Part shown: in pieces, positions 1 to 6,722 of the stretch
Layout of the letters: every line of letters starts with the position of its first letter
Numbering within the stretch: the first letter of the stretch is position 1
NCBI GenBank assembly: GCA_045577475.1
Contig: JAZNIM010000226.1
Span: forward strand, 1-20,563
Direction: 5' to 3'
Source: UMGS1387 sp045577475
GTDB taxonomy: Bacteria; Bacillota; Clostridia; Oscillospirales; CAG-382
Length of the DNA: 20,563 nucleotides
Made by a program: the position numbers and the translations under genes
Notes under the pieces: model-generated
What the model was told of the DNA's origin: nothing
The model's database searches: none
Seen by the model: the letters and a program-made list of their open reading frames with translations, nothing else

Positions 1-240
1 ATACAATCCCAGAGCCATACGTCCGAAGTCATGATGCAGAAGCTGGGCGAAATGGAGCTGGGCGCGGGCGAGGTCATGGTGGACGTGGGAAGGCACATTG
101 TGGCCATGGTAAAGGCGCTGACCGATATTTCCGACGTGGACGCGCTGGCAGCTCTGGCCCGCAGTGTGGACGGGCTGTTCGAAGATGCGGGAATTGAGGC
201 CTTTATCGGCGTGAGCGACCCGCGCACCCTTTTGAGCGAA
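1..240 (+). other. GC-rich foreign segment fused in frame to a sugar transferase
   Basis: This block is about 65% GC in two hand-counted 60-base samples (61-180), against about 42% at 541-600 in the same ORF. It is read in frame +1 with GC-rich third positions and is open to the window edge, so it looks like coding sequence. The encoded peptide is acidic and helical-looking, with no membrane anchor, and I do not recognise its family. It gives way at about 235-240 to a well-conserved sugar-transferase core. It is either the product of a genuine recombination or deletion, or an assembly chimera at a contig end; the sequence alone cannot decide. Confidence 0.6.
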
Positions 241-636
241 CTTCCCGAGGCGTTCAACATCCTCAGGGGTGATATGTCGGTTATAGGACCGCGCCCGCAA
301 CTTGTCCGCGACATGGTTTTCTTTACTGAGAAGCAGATGGAAAGGCAGAGTGTGCGCCCCGGGCTTTCGGGCCTTGCACAGATAAGCGGCAGAAACGGCA
401 TAACGTGGGAAGAAAAAATCGACTATGACCTTGAGTACATAAAGAAAATCACCTTCCTCGGTGATGTGAAGATTATATTGAGAACGGTTTTCAAGGTTTT
501 ACAGCGTGACGGAATAACTGAGGACGGTATGGCAACGGCAATGGATTTGGGTGATTATCTGCTGTCCAAGGGTGAGGTTGAACAAGCTTTTTACGATGAA
601 AAGCAGGATGAAGCGAAAGAATTACTGAAGATTTAA
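1..636 (+). CDS. Initiating undecaprenyl-phosphate sugar-1-phosphate transferase, C-terminal catalytic half (5' partial, chimeric)
   Basis: The last ~130 residues match the bacterial sugar transferase family (PF02397: PglC, WcaJ and relatives), membrane enzymes that start repeat units by moving a sugar 1-phosphate onto undecaprenyl phosphate. Counting from the first ATG at 31, visible family motifs are ELPEAFNILRGDMSVIGPRP (70-89), RPGLSGLAQISGRN (109-122) and DYDLEYI (131-137). The usual N-terminal part, with its membrane helix and Lys-Phe-Arg-Ser-Met-type motif, is missing and replaced by an unrelated GC-rich stretch. The family's Asp-Glu catalytic pair (normally S-x-D-E-L-P) reads Ser69-Glu70, so activity of this form is doubtful. 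The frame is open to base 1, so the true start may lie outside the window. Its place at the head of a glycosyltransferase operon is typical. The family call is firm for residues 70-201; the integrity of the gene is not. Confidence 0.75.
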   Translation: MQSQSHTSEVMMQKLGEMELGAGEVMVDVGRHIVAMVKALTDISDVDALAALARSVDGLFEDAGIEAFIGVSDPRTLLSELPEAFNILRGDMSVIGPRPQLVRDMVFFTEKQMERQSVRPGLSGLAQISGRNGITWEEKIDYDLEYIKKITFLGDVKIILRTVFKVLQRDGITEDGMATAMDLGDYLLSKGEVEQAFYDEKQDEAKELLKI

Positions 637-647
637 GGATGATAAAT

Positions 648-1463
648 ATGCAGTTTTCGGTTTCCATGTGCGTATACGGAAAAGACAATCCCGAATGGTT
701 TGACTCGGCTGTTCAAAGTGTTCTGAATCAGACGGTTGCACCCTCTGAAATAGTGCTTGTGGTGGACGGTCCTGTTCCCGATGAGCTTGATGAAATCATA
801 AAAAAATATGAGTGCGATGAAAAATTCAAGGTAATAAGATTTGCCGAAAACAAAGGACACGGAGATGCACGCAGAGCAAGCGTGGATGCCTGCACAAATG
901 AGCTTATAGCACTTATGGATGCGGACGATGTGTGCGTAAAAGACAGATTTGAAAAGCAGCTTTCGTTTTTTGAGCAGGCAAAGGCTGATATTGTAGGCGG
1001 AGATATTGCCGAGTTTATTGATGAAGAAAGCAATGTTGTGGGTTACCGCAGACTTCCCGTGACTGATGAAGAGCTGAAGCAGTACATCAAAAAGAGATGT
1101 CCCTTCAACCAGATGACGGTTATGTTTAAGAAAGCGTCCTATACTCAGGCAGGGGGATATATCGACTGGTACTGCGACGAGGATTACTATCTGTGGCTGA
1201 GAATGATGCAGAATGGTGCGGTTTTTGCAAACACGGCAGATGTTTTGGTAAATGTACGTGTGGGCAAAGAAATGTACAAACGCCGTGGCGGCATGAAGTA
1301 TTTTAAGAGTGAAGCGAAATTGCAAAAATATATGCTTGACAACAAGATAATCGGCTTTGGCACATATTTCGTAAATGTGGCAAAAAGACTTGTTGTTCAG
1401 GTTTTGCTTCCCAACAGTATAAGAGGCTGGGTATTTAAAAAGTTCGCAAGAAATAAGGTGTAA
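648..1463 (+). CDS. Glycosyltransferase family 2
   Basis: A 271-residue protein with a GT-A fold signature: an N-terminal beta strand SVSMCVYGKD, the helix SAVQSVLNQT (20-29), VLVVDGP (36-42), then NKGHGDARR (68-76) and the DADD motif (91-94), which binds the metal and nucleotide sugar. A late acidic motif, CDEDYYLWLR, fits the usual ED catalytic-base region. It likely adds one sugar to the lipid-linked repeat unit on the cytoplasmic face of the membrane. The start at 648 is preferred because AAGGA (635-639) lies 8 bases upstream; an in-frame ATG at 639 overlaps that site. It follows the initiating transferase directly and precedes the cytidylyltransferase by 2 bases, so it is in the operon. 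Donor and acceptor cannot be told from sequence. Confidence 0.9.
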   Translation: MQFSVSMCVYGKDNPEWFDSAVQSVLNQTVAPSEIVLVVDGPVPDELDEIIKKYECDEKFKVIRFAENKGHGDARRASVDACTNELIALMDADDVCVKDRFEKQLSFFEQAKADIVGGDIAEFIDEESNVVGYRRLPVTDEELKQYIKKRCPFNQMTVMFKKASYTQAGGYIDWYCDEDYYLWLRMMQNGAVFANTADVLVNVRVGKEMYKRRGGMKYFKSEAKLQKYMLDNKIIGFGTYFVNVAKRLVVQVLLPNSIRGWVFKKFARNKV

Positions 1464-1465
1464 CA

Positions 1466-1888
1466 ATGTCGGAGAAAAAGTATAAGGTTGGCTACACAAC
1501 AGGTGTATTCGATATGTTTCATATAGGGCACTTAAATATTCTTAAAAGAGCAAAAGAGCAGTGCGAATACTTAATAGTGGGTGTGACCACCGACAGTCTT
1601 TCTCTTGAAAGAAAAAACAAGCTTCCCATAATCTGTGAAAAAGACCGCATGGAAATAGTTGAGGCTATAAAGTACGTTGATAAGGTTGTTCCGCAAAACG
1701 ATATGGATAAGCTCTCGGCTGTGAAACAGTACGGCATAGATGCTGTGTTCGTTGGCTCTGATTGGAAAGGAACACCTTCATGGAACGAGTACGAAAAGCA
1801 GTTTGCACTTGAAGGCTGCAGTGTTGTTTATCTTGACCATACCGACGGAATTTCTTCAACTATTCTTAGAGAGAGATTGAACAAATGA
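1466..1888 (+). CDS. Glycerol-3-phosphate cytidylyltransferase-like protein (TagD family)
   Basis: A 140-residue cytidylyltransferase, close to the usual TagD length of about 130. The nucleotide-binding signature GVFDMFHIGH (13-22) gives the HxGH motif at H19-H22, and the C-terminal DGISST (127-132) matches the EGISTT motif of TagD. VGSDWKG also matches the family. TagD enzymes make CDP-glycerol from CTP and glycerol 3-phosphate; related enzymes activate phosphocholine, phosphoethanolamine or other phospho-alditols, so the substrate is not certain. The stop overlaps the next start (ATGA, 1885-1888), suggesting translational coupling. With the LicD-family gene two genes downstream it probably supplies the CDP-activated group that LicD transfers to the polysaccharide. 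The family is sure, the exact substrate is not. Confidence 0.85.
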   Translation: MSEKKYKVGYTTGVFDMFHIGHLNILKRAKEQCEYLIVGVTTDSLSLERKNKLPIICEKDRMEIVEAIKYVDKVVPQNDMDKLSAVKQYGIDAVFVGSDWKGTPSWNEYEKQFALEGCSVVYLDHTDGISSTILRERLNK

Positions 1889-2715
1889 TTTTTGTATTTA
1901 AAGCGTGGGATTTATTTTGCAAAAAGCTCAGTGAAAAAGGAATAAAGAGCATTTGTGCCTGCGATGTAACAAACAAAAAAGCAAGCTTTACTGTTTTGAA
2001 GCATGACGTTGAAACGGATGTATCAAAGGCTTACCGCATGGCAGAGCTTGAGCATAAATACGGACATTGCGGCTCTTACTATGTTCAGGCGTATCTGCTT
2101 GATGACCGGAAGAATATCGAGCTTCTCCGAAAAATGCAGGAAATGGGACATGAAATATCTTACCATTACGATGTTATGGACTTTTGCAAGGGTGATATAG
2201 ACAAGGCAATAGAGGAGTTTGAAGTAAACAAAAGAAAGTTTGAAGAAAACGGCTTTGTTTTAAAAACACTTTGTCAGCACGGAAACCCTATTGTTGAAAG
2301 AGTTGGCTATACCTCAAATCGTGACTTTTTTAGAAACAGTCATGTAAGAGAGCTTTATCCTTCTCTTTCGGATATTATGGTCAACTTTAAGGACAAATAC
2401 TCGGTTGATTATACATACTATTCCGATGCAGGACGAAAGTTCAAAATGATTTATGACCCGATAAATAACGACATTGTCAACAGCGATGATAAAAACATTG
2501 TGTACGAAAATCTTGAAAAGCTGCTCTGTGGTATTGATGGCAATACCTGCAGCATAATCAGCACCCATCCTCACAGATGGACGGATTCGGCACTGATGTA
2601 TGTCATAAAGACGGCAATATTCAAGATTGTAAAATTTGTTGCAAAGCTTCTTGTAAAAATTCCGTTTATGAAAAAGCTGATGAGCAAATATTTTTATCTT
2701 GCCAAAAAGATATAG
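1885..2715 (+). CDS. NodB-like polysaccharide deacetylase family protein
   Basis: A 276-residue protein with features of the carbohydrate esterase 4 / NodB fold: a strand ending in LKHDVETD (38-45), where HDVE stands in the place of the family's metal-binding Asp-Asp motif, followed by a conserved helix (MAELEHKYG, 52-60), and GHEISYHYD (88-96), the usual second metal-binding block. A later THPHRW resembles the closing catalytic motif. Members hydrolyse N- or O-acetyl groups from glycans. No signal peptide is seen at the N-terminus, but the last ~40 residues are basic and hydrophobic (IVKFVAKLLVKIPFMKK), suggesting attachment to the inner face of the membrane and action on lipid-linked intermediates. 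The start overlaps the previous stop by 4 bases. The fold call is good; that it is an active deacetylase, and on which sugar, is inference. Confidence 0.7.
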   Translation: MIFVFKAWDLFCKKLSEKGIKSICACDVTNKKASFTVLKHDVETDVSKAYRMAELEHKYGHCGSYYVQAYLLDDRKNIELLRKMQEMGHEISYHYDVMDFCKGDIDKAIEEFEVNKRKFEENGFVLKTLCQHGNPIVERVGYTSNRDFFRNSHVRELYPSLSDIMVNFKDKYSVDYTYYSDAGRKFKMIYDPINNDIVNSDDKNIVYENLEKLLCGIDGNTCSIISTHPHRWTDSALMYVIKTAIFKIVKFVAKLLVKIPFMKKLMSKYFYLAKKI

Positions 2716-2734
2716 GTTAGGAGAAGATTTACAA

Positions 2735-3565
2735 ATGAGTTGTCAGACTGTTCGTGAGGTTCAGGACAAAATTCTTGAAACCATGAAGTATATAGACTCT
2801 CTGTGCCGTAAGCACGGTATTGTGTACTACATAATGGGCGGAACGGCTCTGGGTGCTGTCCGTCACGGCGGCTTTATCCCATGGGATGACGATTTGGATA
2901 TTTTTATGACGCCTTGTGAATACGAGAAGTTTAAGGCTGTTTTTGAAAAAGAAAACAGCGAAAAATTTGTTCTTCAGGAATGGCGTACAACTCCGAAATA
3001 TCTTGAATATGCCAAGGTTAGAATGAACGGAACCACCTTTATCGAGGAGCATTTCAAGGACAGAAAGGATATGCACCACGGAATATATGTGGATATTATG
3101 ATTCTGCATAAAGTTCCGATGTATAAGTTTGTTCACAAGCAGGTGTATTACTACTCCAAGTTTGTAACGCTTTACGGACTGTCACAGCGTAACTGGAAGC
3201 CTAAAACAAAGGCACAGGCGCTTGTTCTGGGAAGTTTGAAGCTTCTTCCCTGTAAGCTTATGGCAAAAATCTGCTACAAGAAAATATACAAGTATGACGG
3301 CATGACCGACAACTTTAAATACTGCTATTGGATAACACCCGCAAAATTCAGAAACGGCTTGTTTGACAAAGAGTTTTTTGAATCACCCGTTGATGTTCCT
3401 TTTGAGGATACAGTTCTTTTAGGTTCTGAGAAAATCAAGGAATACCTTGAATACAGATACGGCGACTATATGAAGCTGCCGAGCAAAGAACAGCAGGAGG
3501 CGGCAGTTCACGCCATGATTTTTGATACACAAAAGGATTACAAGGAATATTTAGAGGAGAAATAA
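2735..3565 (+). CDS. LicD family phosphotransferase
   Basis: A 276-residue protein of the LicD family (PF04991), which has a nucleotidyltransferase-like fold. The hallmark runs from GGTALGAVRHG (35-45) to FIPWDDDLDIF (47-57); D51, D52, D53 and D55 are the likely metal ligands. LicD enzymes transfer phosphocholine or another phospho-alditol from a CDP-activated donor onto a sugar of a cell-surface glycan. The start at ATG 2735 is chosen over an in-frame TTG at 2699, because AGGAGA (2719-2724) sits 10 bases before it and the TTG lies inside the preceding gene. The TagD-like gene two positions upstream probably makes the donor. No choline kinase or choline transporter gene is visible, so phosphoglycerol is a better guess than phosphocholine; this is inference. 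Confidence 0.9.
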   Translation: MSCQTVREVQDKILETMKYIDSLCRKHGIVYYIMGGTALGAVRHGGFIPWDDDLDIFMTPCEYEKFKAVFEKENSEKFVLQEWRTTPKYLEYAKVRMNGTTFIEEHFKDRKDMHHGIYVDIMILHKVPMYKFVHKQVYYYSKFVTLYGLSQRNWKPKTKAQALVLGSLKLLPCKLMAKICYKKIYKYDGMTDNFKYCYWITPAKFRNGLFDKEFFESPVDVPFEDTVLLGSEKIKEYLEYRYGDYMKLPSKEQQEAAVHAMIFDTQKDYKEYLEEK

Positions 3566-3567
3566 GC

Positions 3568-4389
3568 ATGAGCAGCTTTGAAATACTCTGCGTGACAATG
3601 CATCAAAAGGATTTTTCAAAAATCGAGCAAATGAATATTCATTCAGACGTGGTTTTTGCAAATCAGGCAGATGATACCCGTTATGATGAGTTGGAATTTG
3701 AAGGCAAAAAGGCAAAAATGATTACCACAGCCACTAGAGGTGTGGGAATAAACAGAAATCTTACACTCTCATATGCAAGCGGTGATGTATGCTTGTTCTC
3801 CGATGACGATGTTAAATACGTTGACAATCTTGAAGAAACAATCTTAAAAGAATTTGATGCTCACCCCGATGCGGATGTTATTATCTTCAATCTTGAATCA
3901 AGTGACAGCAACAGAAAACAGGTGATGTACTCAAAGACACGAAAATGTGGGAAATTTGAAAAAATGCCATGGGGCTGCTGTCGTGTTGCAATGAGAAGAA
4001 GCTCGGTACAGAAAGCAAACGTCTGGTTTACAACACTTTTCGGCGGAGGATGTGTTTTCCCTTCAGGCGAGGATAGCATGTGGCTTATTGATGCAAAGCG
4101 AAAAGGACTTACTTTTTATGTGTCAAAGGAGTTTATTGGCAGTGTTTCCTTTGAAGAATCGTCATGGTTTTCGGGATATGATGAAAAGTTTTATTATGGT
4201 AAAGGTGCTTTTTATCAGGCTGTTCATCCTAAAACGAAATATTTGTGGATGATGTACTTTGCTTGTCGTACCAAAAAAAGCTCGTCATTGAAGTTTTCAA
4301 ATAGAATCAAGCTGATGAAGGACGGAAGTAAAGGCTTCAATTCCGGTGTGGGCTTTGACGATTATTTGAAAAACAAAAAAGAACTGTAG
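3568..4389 (+). CDS. Glycosyltransferase family 2 (divergent)
   Basis: A 273-residue protein with a GT-A-like layout: RGVGINRNLTL (57-67), then SGDVCLFSDDDV (71-82), in which D79-D81 form the DxD metal and donor site, and a later PSGEDSMWL motif in the position of the acceptor/catalytic acid region. The N-terminal strand is less regular than in typical GT2 enzymes, so family assignment rests on the DDD and GED blocks. It starts 2 bases after the LicD stop, with GGAGA just upstream inside the licD-like gene. It probably adds one sugar to the repeat unit in the cytoplasm; specificity is unknown. Confidence 0.8.
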   Translation: MSSFEILCVTMHQKDFSKIEQMNIHSDVVFANQADDTRYDELEFEGKKAKMITTATRGVGINRNLTLSYASGDVCLFSDDDVKYVDNLEETILKEFDAHPDADVIIFNLESSDSNRKQVMYSKTRKCGKFEKMPWGCCRVAMRRSSVQKANVWFTTLFGGGCVFPSGEDSMWLIDAKRKGLTFYVSKEFIGSVSFEESSWFSGYDEKFYYGKGAFYQAVHPKTKYLWMMYFACRTKKSSSLKFSNRIKLMKDGSKGFNSGVGFDDYLKNKKEL

Positions 4390-4424
4390 ATGGCATTAGC
4401 AAATACATACAGGGGAAAACAATT

Positions 4425-5504
4425 ATGAAATGTTCTATTATTACAATCCATCATATTCATAACTTCGGGTCGGTTTTTCAAGGGTATGCTCTTGCACGCT
4501 TTTTGAAACTTAACGGATATGAAACGGAAATTATAGACTACAGACCCGATTATTATAATCACGGCAAAAGCAGAATCAAGACGGCCGTTGGCAGACTTTT
4601 GAATCTTGGGGCATATTTCGGACGAAAGAAAAAGTTTGAGAACTTTATTGCAAAGCACGATACCCTTTCAGAAAAAACATTTTACAGTCCGGATGAGCTT
4701 GAAGCATATTACCGTGACAGTAATAACATATTTATTGCCGGCGGCGACCAGCTTTGGAACGACTATCATCCTTGCGGAAAGGACGATGCATATAAGCTGG
4801 TGTTTACAAACAGCACTAAAAAATTAGCTTACGGCACAAGCATGGGCAGGGATACGTTCAGTGATGAAGCCTTGACCAAGTTGTCAAAGCTTGTAGAAGA
4901 TTTTAGTAGAATCATGCTTCGTGAAAAGTGTACCGTTCCCATGCTTCAGAAGCACACCTGTGTTGAAGTTGAACATGTAATTGACCCTGTGGGACTTTTG
5001 GAAGCGGAGGAATTTCGGAAAATTGCGGTAAAGCCGAAAATAAACGAACCTTATGCCGTTATGTATCTTGCGGATTCGGGAGAGCTGCTTGACAAGGCAG
5101 TGGAAATTCTTTCAAAAAAGATGGGTCTTAAGATAGTGCATATCTGCGGCTTTAAGAAAAAGTGTTACTGCGATTATTTTGTAAAAGATGCAGGACCCGA
5201 AGAAATACTCGGATATATTCTCGGTGCTGATTTTGTGCTGTCGGCATCATTTCATGCAACAATGTTTTCACTGCTGTTTAACAAGCCCTTTGCAACACTT
5301 CTTCCGGGTGAAAAAACAAACGCAAGAATAAACGATATTCTGAGCTTTTCGGGACTTGGCGACAGAATTATACATTCGTCAAAAGAGCTTGCGAATATCG
5401 AAAAAAGTATAGATTTTTCAAACGCAAACAGAATTGTTGAAGAATTCAGCTTCAAATCGAAGGAGGCACTTCTTGACACTCTTAAGAATGTCGAGAAAAA
5501 GTAA
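4425..5504 (+). CDS. Polysaccharide pyruvyl transferase family protein
   Basis: A 359-residue member of the polysaccharide pyruvyl transferase family (PF04230: CsaB, WcaK, GumL relatives), which build pyruvyl ketals on sugars from phosphoenolpyruvate. Seen in order: NFGSVFQGYAL (13-23), AGGDQLWND (105-113), YGTSMG (136-141), IDPVGLL (186-192) and ADFVLSASFHATMFS (268-282), with H277 in the conserved S-x-FHA block. Length and motif order match complete family members. Pyruvylation adds a carboxylate, so the capsule would gain negative charge. It starts 35 bases after the previous gene. The gene two positions downstream is an FrhB-domain iron-sulfur protein; this pairing is one I recall from other glycan loci. 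Some family members act in ways other than pyruvylation, so the reaction is probable, not proven. Confidence 0.88.
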   Translation: MKCSIITIHHIHNFGSVFQGYALARFLKLNGYETEIIDYRPDYYNHGKSRIKTAVGRLLNLGAYFGRKKKFENFIAKHDTLSEKTFYSPDELEAYYRDSNNIFIAGGDQLWNDYHPCGKDDAYKLVFTNSTKKLAYGTSMGRDTFSDEALTKLSKLVEDFSRIMLREKCTVPMLQKHTCVEVEHVIDPVGLLEAEEFRKIAVKPKINEPYAVMYLADSGELLDKAVEILSKKMGLKIVHICGFKKKCYCDYFVKDAGPEEILGYILGADFVLSASFHATMFSLLFNKPFATLLPGEKTNARINDILSFSGLGDRIIHSSKELANIEKSIDFSNANRIVEEFSFKSKEALLDTLKNVEKK

Positions 5505-5506
5505 TA

Positions 5507-6721
5507 ATGAATATTATATATTTATCCAGCAGCTGCTCTGAGAAAAAGTTTGAAGAGCTTAGAGAAAAAGGAATAACAAGAAAGCTTCCTCAGGCACAAA
5601 AGTACCACAATCTTCTTATGGAGGGAATTGCAAAAAACATTGACGGAACGCTTTATTCAATATCCGCATTTCCCGTAAACCGTACATGGACTAAAAAGGT
5701 GTTTTTCAAAAGAGAAGAAGAAGCTTTTGAAAACGTTAAGTATATTTACGATGCTTTTATAAATCTGCCGTTTTTGTGTCAGTTATCAAGAATTGTAAAA
5801 GCAAAGCGTGAGATTAAAAGAATAATCAAAAGCGGCGGCCGGTATGCAATAATTTGCGATGTTCTTAATCAGTCCATTGCAAAAGCCGCAAGAAGCTGCG
5901 GAAAAAAGTACGGCATTTCCGTTCTGGGAATTGTTACGGATGTGCCGGGGCACACTTCGGGTGCAAGAAGAAAAAGCTATTCCTTTGTTAAAAGAAAAAT
6001 ATCGGAATATGCTTCCCGTGTAGCAGAAAAAAACTTGGGAAAATATGATGCGTATCTCTTGCTTACAGAGGCAATGAATGATGTGGTAAACGTGAATAAC
6101 AAGCCGTACATCATGATGGAGGGCCACTGCGATGCAAAGATGGAGCTTGCGGAAAACACCCTTGAGAAAAAAAGCAATCCCAAAATCGCAATGTATGCAG
6201 GCGGTATTCACAAGGAATTCGGTATTGAAAGGCTTGTTAATGCATTTGTAGAAGGCGGATTTTCCGACTGGGAGCTTCATATTTACGGCGACGGAAATTA
6301 TCAGAACGACTTGTCTGAGCTTGTAAAGCGTGTTCCTAATGTGAAATATTTCGGCGTTCGTCCCAATTATGAGATTGTGCAAAAGCAGCTTGAGGCATCG
6401 CTTCTCATAAATCCCAGACTTACTGACGCGGAATATGTTAAGTATTCATTCCCGTCAAAGACAATGGAATGTATGGTTTCGGGAACACCGCTGCTTACTA
6501 CAAGGCTTCCCGGTATGCCTTCAGAGTATCATCCTTATGTATACCTTTTTGACGGCGAAACACAGGAAGGGATGCTTTCGGCTCTCAAAGAAAATCTTTC
6601 AAGAAGCAGCGAGGAGCTTCATGAATTCGGAAATAAGGCAAAAGGCTTTGTGCTTGCAGAAAAGACAAATGTAAAGCAGGCACAAAAGCTTATAAAATTT
6701 ATACAGGAAATTTCAAAGTGA
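5507..6721 (+). CDS. Glycosyltransferase family 4 (GT-B fold)
   Basis: A 404-residue protein with the two-domain GT-B pattern. The C-terminal donor domain is clear: PKIAMYAGGIHKEFGIERLV (225-244), ELHIYGDG (256-263), FGVRPNYEI (282-290) and FPSKTMECMVSGTPLL (315-330), with E321 in the place of the conserved donor-binding Glu. The N-terminal domain is more variable, as expected for acceptor binding, and carries several basic stretches that could touch the membrane. It starts 2 bases after the pyruvyl transferase stop and has no strong ribosome binding site of its own, so it is probably translated by coupling. It likely transfers a hexose-type sugar to the lipid-linked repeat unit; which sugar cannot be told. 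Confidence 0.88.
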   Translation: MNIIYLSSSCSEKKFEELREKGITRKLPQAQKYHNLLMEGIAKNIDGTLYSISAFPVNRTWTKKVFFKREEEAFENVKYIYDAFINLPFLCQLSRIVKAKREIKRIIKSGGRYAIICDVLNQSIAKAARSCGKKYGISVLGIVTDVPGHTSGARRKSYSFVKRKISEYASRVAEKNLGKYDAYLLLTEAMNDVVNVNNKPYIMMEGHCDAKMELAENTLEKKSNPKIAMYAGGIHKEFGIERLVNAFVEGGFSDWELHIYGDGNYQNDLSELVKRVPNVKYFGVRPNYEIVQKQLEASLLINPRLTDAEYVKYSFPSKTMECMVSGTPLLTTRLPGMPSEYHPYVYLFDGETQEGMLSALKENLSRSSEELHEFGNKAKGFVLAEKTNVKQAQKLIKFIQEISK

Positions 6722-6722
6722 T

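Noticed and set aside
633..1499. Long minus-strand open frame of 288 codons opposite the first GT2 and the start of the cytidylyltransferase gene
   Set aside because: The + strand frames have clear GT2 and TagD-like motifs with ribosome binding sites. The minus-strand product is Cys/His/Ile-rich with no recognisable domain, as expected of an antisense shadow.
2699..2734. Upstream TTG start for the LicD gene
   Set aside because: It lies inside the deacetylase gene, and the AGGAGA site at 2719-2724 points to ATG 2735.
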